Shown here: in pieces, positions 36,110-45,402 of the stretch
How positions within the stretch are numbered: the stretch's first letter is position 1
Layout: the number at the start of each line of letters is the position of its first letter
Assembly (NCBI GenBank): GCA_947648875.1
Contig: CANSPM010000002.1
Span: forward strand, 62,001 to 126,000
Length of the DNA stretch: 64,000 bases
Reading direction: 5' to 3'
From: an uncultured Lachnospiraceae bacterium
GTDB lineage: Bacteria; Bacillota; Clostridia; Lachnospirales; Lachnospiraceae
The notes under the pieces: generated by a model
Database searches by the model: none
The model's input: only the letters and a program-made list of their open reading frames with translations
Told to the model about the DNA's origin: nothing
Position numbers and translations under genes: made by a program

Positions 36110-37378
36110 ATGACAGTGGAATTGATTTGTGTGGGAACGGAGCTTTTGCTGGGAAATATTGTGAACACCAATGCGGCGTATCTGGCGGAAAAATGCGCCG
36201 GTCTGGGTTTGTCCTGTTATTATCAGAGTGTGGTGGGAGACAATGCGCAGCGCCTGAGCGAGGCCCTTCGGGCGGCGGTAAAACGCTCGGACATCGTGAT
36301 ATTATCCGGCGGACTGGGGCCCACGGAGGACGATTTGACCAAGGAAGTGGCGGCTGAGGTTATGGGACGGGAGCTGGTGGAGGACGCGGCTTCCCGAAAG
36401 CATATCGAGTCTTATTTTGCCTCCCGAAACGCCATGCCCACAGAGAACAACTGGAAGCAGGCCATGATGCCCCGGGACGGTTTTGTTTTGCCGAATCCCA
36501 ACGGCACGGCTCCCGGAGTCATCATTGCGGAGGGGGCCACCCATGTGGTGCTTTTGCCCGGGCCGCCCCACGAACTGAAGCCCATGTTTGAAAATCATGT
36601 GGTTCCGTATCTGAAAAAGCTGGAGCCGGGAGTGATCACCTCACAGACTGTCAAGGTCTGCGGCATTGGGGAGAGCAGGGTGGAGACTCTGCTTAGGGAT
36701 CTTATTGACGGGCAGGGAAATCCCACTCTGGCCACCTATGCCAAACCGGGAGAGGTACATATTCGGGTGACGGCCAAGGCGGAGGGGGAGAAGGAGGCCC
36801 GCAAACTGATTAAGCCCCTGGTGAAGGAAATCAAGAGCCGCATGGGCAGCAATATCTATACCACAGACGAGGAAGTGACTCTGGAGAAGGCAGTGGTGGA
36901 CCTGCTGGTGGCTAACGGGCTCACCGTGACCTGCGCCGAATCCTGTACCGGAGGACTGCTTTCGGGCAGACTGATCAATGTGCCCGGAGTGTCCCAGGTC
37001 TACAAGTCCGGCTATGTGACTTACTCCAATAAGGCCAAGAGGAAGCTGCTGAATGTGAAAAAGAGCACGCTGGAAAAGCACGGTGCCGTCAGCCGCCAGA
37101 CGGCGGAAGAGATGGCCAGAGGGCTGGCCTTCGCGGCAAAGAGCGATGTGGCGGTGGCTGTCACGGGCCTGGCGGGGCCGGACGGCGGATCGGAGGAAAA
37201 ACCAGTGGGGCTGGTCTATATCGCATGCAGCGTAAAGGGGGAAGTGACCGTGGAAGAGTACCATTTTTCCGGAAATCGCCAGACGATCCGGGAGGCGACG
37301 GTATCTGCGGCCTTGGTGCTGATGCGCGGCTGCGTCCTGAAATATTTCAGCGAGATTACTTTTGGCAAGAAAAAATAG
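36110..37378 (+). CDS. cinA: CinA family protein (competence/damage-inducible; NMN amidohydrolase/pyrophosphatase type)
   Basis: Two-domain protein: the N-terminal molybdopterin-binding-like (COG1058) domain, about 1-170 (AELICVGTELLLGNIVNTNA pattern and LSGGLGPTEDDLTKE), and the C-terminal CinA (COG1546) amidohydrolase domain, about 255-415 (TVTCAESCTGGLLSGRL, VTGLAGPDGGSEEKPVGLV). In other bacteria the two domains act as ADP-ribose pyrophosphatase and nicotinamide mononucleotide deamidase. The 422-residue length is normal, and adjacency to recA is typical. A 12-base-class inverted repeat follows the stop at 37411. Confidence 0.95.
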   Translation: MTVELICVGTELLLGNIVNTNAAYLAEKCAGLGLSCYYQSVVGDNAQRLSEALRAAVKRSDIVILSGGLGPTEDDLTKEVAAEVMGRELVEDAASRKHIESYFASRNAMPTENNWKQAMMPRDGFVLPNPNGTAPGVIIAEGATHVVLLPGPPHELKPMFENHVVPYLKKLEPGVITSQTVKVCGIGESRVETLLRDLIDGQGNPTLATYAKPGEVHIRVTAKAEGEKEARKLIKPLVKEIKSRMGSNIYTTDEEVTLEKAVVDLLVANGLTVTCAESCTGGLLSGRLINVPGVSQVYKSGYVTYSNKAKRKLLNVKKSTLEKHGAVSRQTAEEMARGLAFAAKSDVAVAVTGLAGPDGGSEEKPVGLVYIACSVKGEVTVEEYHFSGNRQTIREATVSAALVLMRGCVLKYFSEITFGKKK

Positions 37379-37410
37379 CCCATATACGGACGATTTTATG
37401 AAAAGAATAT

Positions 37411-37458
37411 AAAATGTATCATGTCTCTTGCGTATATGCAGGAAATGTGATACATTTT
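37411..37458. repeat. Inverted repeat downstream of cinA
   Basis: AAAATGTATCA (37411-37421) and TGATACATTTT (37448-37458) are perfect 11-base arms around 26 bases. No T tract follows on the plus strand, so it is a weak terminator candidate only. Confidence 0.4.
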
Positions 37459-37624
37459 CTGTATGCAGGGATAGAATGCCGGAATGATTTCATGGCCATG
37501 AGAGCGGACTGTCCGTGCTGGATTCTGATATCGCTATATTCTTATGCAGTCCGGCGTTTCGTCTGTGATCTCAAGAATGCAGAAAACCGAAGATTTCTCC
37601 GTCTGCGTCCGGAGAGATTTCCGT

Positions 37625-37659
37625 TACCTTTTGCCAGAATTGTATTCTGGCAGAAGGTA
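37625..37659. repeat. Long perfect-type hairpin in the cinA-recA intergenic region
   Basis: Arms 37625-37640 and 37644-37659 (16 bases each, one G-U pair) around a 3-base loop TGT; the inner stem is TTGCCAGAAT/ATTCTGGCAG. It is not followed by T residues. The surrounding 744 bases (37379-38122) contain no convincing gene; two short open frames there have no ribosome binding site or recognisable product. This may be a REP-like or mobile-element remnant, or a small RNA. Confidence 0.5.
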
Positions 37660-37973
37660 CGATAAGCAGTCAAAAGTCCATAGTAATCTGGAATATTTCA
37701 CAGGACGGGGTTCCGCTGGCAAAGCCGGGAAGGCATCGTCGTCAGACTGTTTTCAGGATGGCCCAATTCTTAAAATATCTATTTATGAGTACTGTTTATC
37801 GGACTTGAAATGCGGTATTATGGATTTAAGGTAAACGACATTCCAGTTTTCGCTTTTGGTATTTCCTGTTTCGGCTCTTGCAGGAATCCTGCATGTGCAT
37901 TATTGAGACTTCCGGAAGCTGCAAACGTCGATGACCGGAATAATAGGACCAGGGAAGAAGCCTTAAAAATGGC

Positions 37974-38025
37974 TTGACAAAACCGAACGAACGTTTTATT
38001 CTATAGATAATAAGAACGTTTGTTC
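37974..38025 (+). promoter_or_regulatory. recA promoter with two LexA (SOS) boxes
   Basis: TTGACA (37974-37979) and TATTCT (37997-38002) are 17 bases apart. CGAACGAACGTTTT (37984-37997) in the spacer approximates the Gram-positive SOS box CGAACRNRYGTTYG, and GAACGTTTGTTC (38014-38025) downstream of the start is a perfect GAAC-N4-GTTC palindrome. LexA bound here would block the promoter. Confidence 0.8.
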
Positions 38026-38122
38026 ACTACTTGATCAGAGCCTTGGAGCGGACGCAGTTCTTCCCCATACAGATTTGCGAAATAACCGGAGGATTCCGGA
38101 GGATGCAAGGAGAGAGGTTAAT

Positions 38123-39229
38123 ATGGAAAAGAATGACAAGTTGAAAGCGTTGGACGCGGCGATCAGCCAGATTGAGAAGCAGTATGGCAAAGGGGCCGTG
38201 ATGAAGCTGGGAGATCCGGCCAATCAGATGAATGTGGAGACGATCCCCACAGGCTCTCTGAGCCTGGATATCGCTCTGGGGCTGGGGGGTATTCCCAAGG
38301 GGAGAATTGTGGAGATTTATGGATCTGAGTCCAGCGGTAAGACCACAGTCACGCTGCATATGATCGCTGAGGTGCAGAAGCGGGGCGGTATTGCGGGGTT
38401 CATAGATGCGGAGCACGCGTTGGACCCGGTCTATGCCAAGAATATCGGCGTGGATATTGATAATCTTTACATCTCGCAGCCCGACAACGGCGAGCAGGCC
38501 CTGGAGATCACGGAGACCATGGTGCGTTCCGGCGCAATAGATATTGTAGTGGTGGACTCTGTGGCAGCGCTGGTGCCCAAGGCGGAGATCGACGGAGAGA
38601 TGGGAGACTCCCATGTGGGTCTACAGGCCCGTCTGATGTCCCAGGCGTTACGAAAACTTACGGCGGTGATCAGCAAGTCCAACTGTACCGTGATTTTCAT
38701 CAACCAGCTGCGTGAGAAGGTGGGCGTGATGTTTGGCAATCCGGAGACTACTACCGGAGGTCGCGCTCTGAAATTTTATTCTTCTGTGCGTATGGATGTC
38801 CGCCGGGTGGAATCGCTGAAACAGGGCGGTGAGATTATCGGCAACCACACCAGAGTCAAAGTGGTTAAAAACAAGATTGCTCCTCCCTTCAAGGAGGCGG
38901 AATTTGACATTATGTTCGGAGAGGGCATCTCCATAGCGGGAGACATTTTGGACCTGGCGGCCAGCGTGGACATTGTGAACAAGTCCGGCGCATGGTATGC
39001 CTACAATGGGGATAAGATCGGTCAGGGCCGGGAGAATGCAAAGCAGTATCTGCGGGACAATCCGGCGACATGTCAGGAGATTGAAAACAGAGTGCGGGAA
39101 CATTTTGGACTAAGCGGCAGTATAACCGCCGGCGCTACGGCGAAGAAGGACATTCATCCGGAGAAGGAAGATTCCCCGAAGAAGGAAGAAACGCCCAGAA
39201 AGGGTAGCACCTCAAAGAAGGAAAGTTGA
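38123..39229 (+). CDS. recA: Recombinase RecA
   Basis: DNA strand-exchange ATPase and SOS co-protease. Walker [10 protein letters not shown] spans residues 67-75 (family usually GPESSGKTT; here Ser-Glu after Gly-Ser), with the [20 protein letters not shown] and [13 protein letters not shown] blocks complete. A Lys/Glu/Pro-rich C-terminal tail extends the protein to 368 residues. ATG 38123 follows AGAGAGG; the open frame upstream to 38075 has no family sequence. The promoter carries two SOS boxes, and recX follows 6 bases after the stop. Confidence 0.98.
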   Translation: MEKNDKLKALDAAISQIEKQYGKGAVMKLGDPANQMNVETIPTGSLSLDIALGLGGIPKGRIVEIYGSESSGKTTVTLHMIAEVQKRGGIAGFIDAEHALDPVYAKNIGVDIDNLYISQPDNGEQALEITETMVRSGAIDIVVVDSVAALVPKAEIDGEMGDSHVGLQARLMSQALRKLTAVISKSNCTVIFINQLREKVGVMFGNPETTTGGRALKFYSSVRMDVRRVESLKQGGEIIGNHTRVKVVKNKIAPPFKEAEFDIMFGEGISIAGDILDLAASVDIVNKSGAWYAYNGDKIGQGRENAKQYLRDNPATCQEIENRVREHFGLSGSITAGATAKKDIHPEKEDSPKKEETPRKGSTSKKES

Positions 39230-39235
39230 TAATCC

Positions 39236-39859
39236 ATGTTAGTGACTGAGATAGAGGACATATCCAAAAAACAAAGCCGAATCCATATAGACCATGACAT
39301 CAGTTTTGTACTGTATAAAGGAGAGCTGCGCCAATACGGTATTGTGGAGGGGGAGGAACTGCCCCGGGAGACTTGCGCAAAGATTCTCAAACAGCTTCTG
39401 CCCCACAGGGCAAAACTACGGGCCATGAATTTGCTACAGATTCGAGATTATACGGAAAAGCAGCTTCATGATAAGCTGCTTGGAGGAGGGTATCCCGAAT
39501 CTGTGGCCGATCAGGCGATAGAGTATGTTAAATCCTTCCGTTATGTTGATGATCTGCGTTACGCAGGGGATTACCTGACCGCTTTTGCAGGCAGGAAGTC
39601 CCTTCGCCGGATGGAGCAGGACCTACAGCAGAGAGGAGTATCCAAGTCTGTTATAGAGCAGGCTGTCGCTGTCTGGCAGCAGCAGGACGGCGGACAGGAC
39701 GAACTTCAAATGGCCTGCGCTCTCCTGGAAAAAAAGCGCTATAATAAGGAAAGCTGTGATCGCAGACAGCAGCGGCGACTGTACAATTTTCTTGCCTACA
39801 GAGGTTTTTCGTCGGAAGTAATCAGAAAAGCATTGCAGACAGAATGGGAAATGCCATAG
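39236..39859 (+). CDS. recX: Regulatory protein RecX
   Basis: A 207-residue all-helical modulator of RecA filaments. The three-helix repeats of the family are visible (ALNLL-type LRAMNLLQIRDYTEKQLHDKL, then FRYVDDLRYAGDYL, and the C-terminal RRLYNFLAYRGFSSEVI). It directly follows recA and is probably co-transcribed and co-induced by DNA damage. A weak ribosome binding site (AAAGTTGA) precedes ATG 39236. Confidence 0.92.
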   Translation: MLVTEIEDISKKQSRIHIDHDISFVLYKGELRQYGIVEGEELPRETCAKILKQLLPHRAKLRAMNLLQIRDYTEKQLHDKLLGGGYPESVADQAIEYVKSFRYVDDLRYAGDYLTAFAGRKSLRRMEQDLQQRGVSKSVIEQAVAVWQQQDGGQDELQMACALLEKKRYNKESCDRRQQRRLYNFLAYRGFSSEVIRKALQTEWEMP

Positions 39860-39888
39860 GCATTTGCCATACAAAGTGAAAATTCTGC

Positions 39889-39917
39889 TTGACATAACGA
39901 CCGTTTCGGTTTAGAAT
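39889..39917 (+). promoter_or_regulatory. rny promoter
   Basis: TTGACA (39889-39894), a 17-base spacer and TAGAAT (39912-39917). Confidence 0.75.
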
Positions 39918-40013
39918 TTATATGTTGTAGATTGCCTGTTAGAATGTGAGCATTACATACATTCTATATTAGATATTTGTACAATGAAAATTTAATAAGG
40001 AGGTGCTCCTGTA

Positions 40014-41576
40014 ATGGATGCAAGTGTTATTATCGGTTGTGCTATTACAGCGGTAATCTGTATCCTTGTGACTGCGATTGTCACGGCGGTTGTTACTTCT
40101 GCTTATCAGAAGAAGGTAACGGCATCCACCATCGGCAACGCGGAGGACAAGGCCAGAGAGATTATCGATGAGGCCCTCAAGACTGCGGAGACCAAGAAAC
40201 GCGAATCGCTGCTTGAAGTCAAGGAAGAGTCCATTCGTACCAAGAATGAGCTGGACAAGGAGATTAAGGAGCGCAGAGCGGAGGCGCAGCGTTATGAGCG
40301 CAGGGTTCAGCAGAAAGAGGAAAACATCGATAAAAAAGCTGATGCCATCGAAAAGCGAGAAGCAAACTTGACTGCCCGTGAGGAATCCTTAAACAAGCTT
40401 AAGGAAGAAGTTTCCAAGCTTAACGAGCAGAGAGTACAGGAACTGGAAAGAATTTCCGGATTAACCTCTGAACAGGCAAAAGACTACTTGTTGAAAATTG
40501 TTGAAGACGAAGTAAAGCATGAAACGGCTGTGATGATCAAGGATATGGAGAGTCGCGCCAAAGAAGAAGCAGACAAGAAAGCGAAGGAATATGTGGTATC
40601 TGCGATCCAGAGATGTGCTGCAGACCATGTCTCTGAAACCACAATTTCTGTAGTACAGCTTCCTAACGATGAGATGAAAGGACGTATCATTGGACGAGAG
40701 GGACGCAATATCCGTACCCTGGAGACCATGACCGGTGTGGATCTGATTATTGACGATACACCGGAAGCAGTCATTCTTTCCGGTTTCGATCCGATCCGCC
40801 GTGAGGTGGCAAGAATTGCCCTGGAAAAATTGATTGTCGACGGACGTATACATCCCGCCAGAATCGAAGAGATGGTGGAAAAAGCTCAGAGAGAAGTGGA
40901 AGTGATGATCAAGGAGGAAGGCGAAGCGGCGACCCTGGAAGTGGGCGTACATGGCATTCATCCGGAACTCATCAAACTTCTGGGCAGAATGAAGTTCCGG
41001 ACCAGCTATGGTCAGAATGCGTTAAAGCATTCCATTGAGGTAGCGCAGCTGTCGGGGCTGCTTGCCGCCGAGATGGGGCTGGATGTGAGATTGGCCAAAC
41101 GTGCCGGTCTGCTGCATGATATCGGCAAGGCAGTGGATCATGAGATGGAGGGTTCTCATATTCAGCTGGGCGTGGAACTTTGTAGAAAATACAAGGAGAA
41201 CGCTACCGTTATCAATGCCGTGGAATCCCATCATGGCGATGTGGAGGCCACTTCCCTGATTGCGTGTATTGTACAGGCTGCTGATACAATCTCTGCCGCA
41301 AGACCGGGGGCCAGAAGGGAAACTCTGGAAACCTATACCAGCAGATTAAAACAGTTAGAAGAAATAACCAACAATTTCAAGGGAGTAGACAAGTCTTTTG
41401 CTATTCAGGCAGGTCGTGAAGTTCGAGTGATGGTGGTACCTGAGCAGATTACCGATGCGGATATGGTGCTGCTGGCTCGCGATATCTCTAAGCAGATAGA
41501 GGCGGAGCTGGAATATCCCGGACAGATCAAAGTCAATGTGATCCGTGAATCTCGTGTGATTGATTACGCGAAATAA
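40014..41576 (+). CDS. rny: Ribonuclease Y
   Basis: Membrane-anchored endoribonuclease that starts mRNA decay. One N-terminal helix (about residues 5-25) is followed by a long coiled coil (about 40-200), a KH domain ([19 protein letters not shown], about 210-275) and an HD domain with [15 protein letters not shown] (about 335-430) that holds the catalytic His-Asp pair. At 520 residues it is standard. AAGGAGGTG precedes ATG 40014. Confidence 0.97.
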   Translation: MDASVIIGCAITAVICILVTAIVTAVVTSAYQKKVTASTIGNAEDKAREIIDEALKTAETKKRESLLEVKEESIRTKNELDKEIKERRAEAQRYERRVQQKEENIDKKADAIEKREANLTAREESLNKLKEEVSKLNEQRVQELERISGLTSEQAKDYLLKIVEDEVKHETAVMIKDMESRAKEEADKKAKEYVVSAIQRCAADHVSETTISVVQLPNDEMKGRIIGREGRNIRTLETMTGVDLIIDDTPEAVILSGFDPIRREVARIALEKLIVDGRIHPARIEEMVEKAQREVEVMIKEEGEAATLEVGVHGIHPELIKLLGRMKFRTSYGQNALKHSIEVAQLSGLLAAEMGLDVRLAKRAGLLHDIGKAVDHEMEGSHIQLGVELCRKYKENATVINAVESHHGDVEATSLIACIVQAADTISAARPGARRETLETYTSRLKQLEEITNNFKGVDKSFAIQAGREVRVMVVPEQITDADMVLLARDISKQIEAELEYPGQIKVNVIRESRVIDYAK

Positions 41577-41606
41577 TGAAAACCAGTGACAAAAATTTAT
41601 TAATCT

Positions 41607-41636
41607 AAAAGAGTTCCGCTTGCGGGGCTCTTTTTT
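41607..41636 (+). terminator. Rho-independent terminator after rny
   Basis: AAAAGAGTTCC pairs with GGGGCTCTTTT around a GCTTGC loop, then further T residues. Confidence 0.85.
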
Positions 41637-41660
41637 CTGGGATTCTTTTGAAAAAAACTC

Positions 41661-41689
41661 TTGTCTATTGAGAAAAATTGTAGTAATAT
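41661..41689 (+). promoter_or_regulatory. Promoter of the aminotransferase gene
   Basis: TTGTCT (41661-41666), a 17-base spacer and TAATAT (41684-41689); about 100 bases of leader follow. Confidence 0.5.
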
Positions 41690-41790
41690 ATACGGGATGT
41701 ATGATTGTATACAATTATCCAATCATATTTCTTCCGGGATTGTTGAAATTCCATTAAGATGTTAAGTGTAGAAAGGCTGGGTTTAAAGAC

Positions 41791-43080
41791 ATGGAGAGGA
41801 AGGCTTATAGGGAGTTAAGCAGAGAAGAGTTGCAGCAGCTGCATGTACAGCTGACAAAGGAATATGAAGACGCAAAGTCCAAGGGATTGCAGCTGGATAT
41901 GTCCAGAGGGAAGCCCGGTGTGTCACAGTTGGATATGGGTATGGATATTTTTGACGTACTGAATTCCCAGAGCGACATGAAAAGTATGGAGAATGTGGAT
42001 GTGCGCAACTACGGCGTGCTGGATGGCCTGACGGAGGCTAAGCATATGATGGCGGATATCATGGGCGTATCTGCAGACCATGTGATCGTCTGCGGCAATG
42101 CAAGCCTTACCATAATGTATGATACGGTATCCAGATCCATGACGCACGGCGTTATGGGGGAGATGCCTTGGTGTAAGCTGGATAAGGTAAAGTTTCTCTG
42201 CCCCGTGCCCGGATATGACAGGCACTTTGCGATCACCGAGCATTTCGGTATTGAGATGATCAATGTGCCCATGACTCCCCAGGGACCTGATATGGATTTG
42301 GTGGAGAAACTTGTGAGTGAGGATGAGAGCATCAAGGGAATCTGGTGTGTGCCCAAGTACTCCAATCCCCAGGGCTACAGTTACTCCGATGAGACGGTCA
42401 GAAGATTTGCGGCGCTTAAGCCTGCGGCCAGGGATTTCAGGATTTTCTGGGACAATGCCTATTCGGTGCATCATCTGTATGAGGACAGACAGGATGAGAT
42501 TCTGGAGATTCTGACAGAGTGTGAGAAAGCGGGAAATCCGGATATGGTGTATGAGTTCGCGTCCACTTCCAAGATCAGTTTTTCCGGTGCAGGAGTAGCC
42601 GCCATAGCGGCTTCCAAGGACAATCTGGACTTTATCAAAAAGTCCATGACAATCCAGACCATCGGCTATGACAAGATCAATCAGCTCAGACATGTTCGTT
42701 ATTTCAAGGACTTTGACGGAATCAAGGCCCATATGAGAAGACATGCCAATATTATGCGTCCTAAGTTTGAGGCGGTGCAACAGGTGCTCGCGCGGGAATT
42801 GGATGGACTGCAAATCGGTAGCTGGACCAATCCCAACGGAGGCTATTTCATTTCTTTTGATGCCATGGAGGGTTGTGCCAAAGCGATCGTGGCAAAGTGT
42901 AAGGAAGCCGGTGTCACTCTCACCGGGGCAGGTGCCACATTCCCGTATGGTAGGGATCCCAAGGACAGCAACATCCGTATTGCTCCCTCCTTTCCCACGC
43001 CGGAGGAGATGGCCCAGGCTACGGATCTTTTCGTGCTGTGCGTGAAGCTGGTCAGCGTGGAAAAACTGTTAGGCATGTAA
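41791..43080 (+). CDS. PLP-dependent aminotransferase class I/II, aspartate aminotransferase-like
   Basis: A 429-residue fold-type I aminotransferase of the subgroup beginning with a helix and the MSRGKPGVSQLDM segment. The motifs YGVLDGLTEAK, the GNASLTIMYD phosphate-binding region, IWCVPKYSNPQGYSYSD, FWDNAYSVHHL and the Schiff-base lysine in FASTSKISFSGAGVA are all seen. Homologues are annotated as aspartate aminotransferase-like (PF12897 group), and the exact amino acid substrate is not certain. Its own promoter and a terminator upstream set it off from rny; the SpoIIM homologue follows 40 bases later. Confidence 0.88.
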   Translation: MERKAYRELSREELQQLHVQLTKEYEDAKSKGLQLDMSRGKPGVSQLDMGMDIFDVLNSQSDMKSMENVDVRNYGVLDGLTEAKHMMADIMGVSADHVIVCGNASLTIMYDTVSRSMTHGVMGEMPWCKLDKVKFLCPVPGYDRHFAITEHFGIEMINVPMTPQGPDMDLVEKLVSEDESIKGIWCVPKYSNPQGYSYSDETVRRFAALKPAARDFRIFWDNAYSVHHLYEDRQDEILEILTECEKAGNPDMVYEFASTSKISFSGAGVAAIAASKDNLDFIKKSMTIQTIGYDKINQLRHVRYFKDFDGIKAHMRRHANIMRPKFEAVQQVLARELDGLQIGSWTNPNGGYFISFDAMEGCAKAIVAKCKEAGVTLTGAGATFPYGRDPKDSNIRIAPSFPTPEEMAQATDLFVLCVKLVSVEKLLGM

Positions 43081-43120
43081 GCATGTTCTGGCGCATACAA
43101 TAGAGTGTCCAATATTATGT

Positions 43121-43720
43121 ATGCGGGAAGAGATAAAATTGAGGCTTGCGAACAAACAGTTTATTCTATTTATGGTAGGTATATGTGGCGGCATATTGCT
43201 TGCCAATCTGGTAAAAAGTGAATTGTTGTCAGGATCGGAACTGCTGGGGGAGAATGCTCTGCTACAGGTGCGCCATGCCGTGATCGACAGCAAATCACTT
43301 TTTTTGCGTCTGCTGGGACAAAGGCTGGGGGAAGCGATTTTGCTCACACTTCTCTCCACCACATTTCTGGGAGTGGCGGCGGTGTGGTTTTACGCCTTCC
43401 GCTATGGCCTGTCTCTGGGACTTTTGCTGACCATGTTTCTGACCGGATATGGGGTCAAAGGGATGCTTTTGCTGGTTGTGGGGATGCTGCCCCAGATGCT
43501 GGTCTATGTCCCTGTGTGGGCGCTCCTGCTGGCTCTGGGGGAGCGGACTTGTAGACGGCTATATTATCTGAATGGAAACGAGGGGCTGGCCGGTTTGAAG
43601 AGAATGGGAGTGCATCTTTCGGCGCAGGCCGGACTTTTGTTCTTCATGCTGGCTGCTGGCTGCTGGCTGGAGGCTTATGTGAATCCTTATCTGCTGCGTT
43701 TGGCGGTGAAGGTCTTTTAA
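43121..43720 (+). CDS. spoIIM: Stage II sporulation protein M homologue
   Basis: A 199-residue integral membrane protein with five hydrophobic segments (about 16-35, 65-85, 88-112, 115-140, 165-190), matching SpoIIM, part of the DMP peptidoglycan-degrading machine in engulfment. The start given is ATG 43121; a ribosome binding site is not obvious. It is the last chromosomal-type gene before the mobile-DNA region. In related genomes this gene is often followed by xerD; here it is followed by mobile remnants, which suggests an insertion or deletion at this point. Confidence 0.85.
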   Translation: MREEIKLRLANKQFILFMVGICGGILLANLVKSELLSGSELLGENALLQVRHAVIDSKSLFLRLLGQRLGEAILLTLLSTTFLGVAAVWFYAFRYGLSLGLLLTMFLTGYGVKGMLLLVVGMLPQMLVYVPVWALLLALGERTCRRLYYLNGNEGLAGLKRMGVHLSAQAGLLFFMLAAGCWLEAYVNPYLLRLAVKVF

Positions 43721-43729
43721 GCTGGTGGT

Positions 43730-43794
43730 ATAATAGGACTAAATTAAGAGAAACCCAATAAAATCAAGGGTTTGCACTGATTTAGTCCTATTAT
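43730..43794. repeat. 15-base inverted repeat with a third half-site copy
   Basis: ATAATAGGACTAAAT (43730-43744) and ATTTAGTCCTATTAT (43780-43794) are perfect inverted arms 35 bases apart. TAGGACTAAATT recurs in direct orientation at about 43942-43953. It sits exactly at the border between spoIIM and mobile DNA, so it could be a recombinase or attachment site, or simply a terminator. Confidence 0.5.
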
Positions 43795-44030
43795 TTTAAG
43801 CCCATTTTAGGTCAAGATTAGGACAGCGCTGATCAAAGTCGAAAACCTACATTACGAAAGTCAGATAATGGCCGATTACTGATACGGTCATTCTATGGCT
43901 TTAAGGAAATGCGAGGTGAAACAGAATAACAAAGATTTAGGTAGGACTAAATTGGCTCTCAAAACGGATATTCCGTTTGTGCAATACTAATCTGGTCCTG
44001 CCTTTTTGTTTTGAGAAGGAGGATTTACAG

Positions 44031-44423
44031 ATGGGCTTTACAAAAAGGGAGCTGATTGAGTTCCTAAACGAACTGGTGGAATTAGCCAGTGAGGAAAACA
44101 AAACGAAGGCAGTATCGGTAAAAGAAAAATTTATCAGTGATTTTGAAAAGAGTTACGAATACGAAAAGGAGGCAGTCACGGAAGTTTCAAAGCTACCGCC
44201 ACACTATATAGCAGCAATGCCGGATTCCGTGCAGGAAGAAATCAGGCAGAAAGTAATGGCAGTGCTGGCAGAGCATGGCGAATGTACCCCTGAAAATGTT
44301 GACCGTGCCATGAGTTCCAAAATCTACGACTTGGAGGATTTGATTGACATTCGTGAGTATGTCAGGCGGATGGAGACGGAACAGAGGAAGAAAGCGGAGC
44401 AGAAAAGGAGGGGCGGCAGATGA
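44031..44423 (+). CDS. Hypothetical mobile-element cargo protein
   Basis: A 130-residue soluble, charged, mostly helical protein I do not recognise. It starts MGFTKRELIEFLNEL behind a strong AGAAGGAGG ribosome binding site, with two helical halves and a basic C-terminal tail (KKAEQKRRGGR). No domain motif is visible. It overlaps the next small frame by 4 bases (ATGA) and lies directly upstream of a ParM fragment, so I infer it belongs to an integrative or conjugative element's replication and partition block. The function is unknown. Confidence 0.7.
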   Translation: MGFTKRELIEFLNELVELASEENKTKAVSVKEKFISDFEKSYEYEKEAVTEVSKLPPHYIAAMPDSVQEEIRQKVMAVLAEHGECTPENVDRAMSSKIYDLEDLIDIREYVRRMETEQRKKAEQKRRGGR

Positions 44424-44542
44424 TAGCAGCAGTTGTGTTTGTAATTGCACTTTCAAGATCAGCAGGGCTGGCAGACAGAAAAATGGAGGAGATAAACATG
44501 CTTTCCGCCGCAAGAGAGGCGGGTGGCTTGGATGGGAATTAA
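44420..44542 (+). CDS. Possible 40-residue peptide coupled to the upstream gene
   Basis: ATG 44420 overlaps the stop of the upstream gene (ATGA). It encodes a hydrophobic N-terminus (MIAAVVFVIALSRSAG) and a short polar tail ending at TAA 44542. The coupling suggests it may be translated, but the frame is short and overlaps the next gene's start. Confidence 0.35.
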   Translation: MIAAVVFVIALSRSAGLADRKMEEINMLSAAREAGGLDGN

Positions 44543-44810
44543 CGTAAGAGTGCAGAACGCTCCAATGCAAAGCGGAATTATTGCAGTACAAGTAAAACTG
44601 GAAAAAGACCTAAGAAGCTGTATGCGCTGCCAGTTCTTTTACGGAAATAACAGCCAGTGTCTCGCCAAGAAGTGTGTCAAGGAAGAAAGCAAGCCTGAAA
44701 TTACGGAGCAGGACAAGGAAGATATGTGTTTTGGATGTCCGTACAGACAATCGGAAAGGTATTGTTTTCCCTGCATGAGAAAGATTTTAAGGAGTGATAA
44801 AACGACATGA
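44532..44810 (+). CDS. Cys-rich small protein of a mobile element
   Basis: A protein of about 92 residues from ATG 44532 (MGINVRVQNAPM). An in-frame GTG at 44523 is also possible, and neither has a strong ribosome binding site. Eight cysteines in spaced pairs (SCMRC, QCLAKKC, MCFGC, YCFPC) suggest zinc binding. I take it as an element-encoded regulatory or structural factor because it lies between a coupled cargo gene and a ParM remnant. Exact function unknown. Confidence 0.6.
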   Translation: MGINVRVQNAPMQSGIIAVQVKLEKDLRSCMRCQFFYGNNSQCLAKKCVKEESKPEITEQDKEDMCFGCPYRQSERYCFPCMRKILRSDKTT

Positions 44811-44833
44811 AAAAGATATGGAGGAAAAACGGA

Positions 44834-44963
44834 ATGGAAAAACATATTGAAGTAATCGGGATTGATCATGGCTGGTCGAATATGAAAACAGCTACATAGA
44901 TTTTTACAACAGGAGTAAAGGAGATCACAACGGAACCTGCATTTTATGATGACATCGTAAATT
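44834..44963 (+). pseudogene. ParM/StbA-like plasmid segregation ATPase, N-terminal fragment
   Basis: ATG 44834 starts MEKHIEVIGIDHGWSNMKTAT, then hits TAG; the same frame continues IFTTGVKEITTEPAFYDDIV and stops. The IGIDHGWSNMK pattern is the phosphate-1 loop of actin-like ParM proteins found in Clostridia mobile elements. An in-frame stop plus loss of all but about 42 codons make it a pseudogene. Sequence from the opposite-strand gene replaces the rest from about 44954. Confidence 0.65.
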
Positions 44964-45169
44964 GACACTGCATTGTCCGGGGGCAATAGGTATCCGGCAT
45001 CATTAAGTTCCTGAATAATGGAATAGACACAATGGCGCTTAAGGGGAAACTTTTGTATCAAAGAAATATAGTCATGACCTTCCAGATCGGAAACCATAGT
45101 AAAGCCCAGTTCATGAAGTGTATTCTTAGTATGGTAGGTAATCTTCAAATCATCTATATGTAAATCCAT
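44954..45169 (-). pseudogene. RNAP alpha-CTD-like / helix-hairpin-helix protein, truncated
   Basis: On the minus strand ATG 45169 opens MDLHIDDLKITYHTKNTL, and a compact helical domain follows (NTLHELGFTMVSDLEG, PLKRHCVYSIIQELNDAGY), like the alpha-CTD HhH fold that distinguishes a family of mobile-element proteins. At about residue 72 the frame runs into antisense ParM sequence. The longer open frame to 44639 is therefore an artefact of a fusion. It is a fragment joined tail-to-tail to the ParM fragment by a deletion. Confidence 0.5.
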
Positions 45170-45402
45170 AAATTTGTACTCTTTTATTCATTCCATTTTA
45201 CTCGAAATAAAAACAGAATAGCAATATATTTTGCAGAAAAAGACAAAAAACAGCAGAAAATGGCAAATATCAGCAGAAAACGGACAATGCATATCTATCT
45301 TATGTGTCAAGGCAAAAGTATAGTCTTTGACAGTGTGGAAGTATTTTAGATAATGTAAATACTACTTGTTGACCGATTTCTGCAATAAAAATTACATAAA
45401 AT

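Noticed and set aside
37414-37834. Two short plus-strand frames between cinA and recA
   Set aside because: They overlap the long hairpin, lack ribosome binding sites and have unnatural composition.
44639-44953. Minus-strand extension of the alpha-CTD-like frame
   Set aside because: This part is antisense to the Cys-rich gene and the ParM fragment, so the continuous frame is a fusion artefact.
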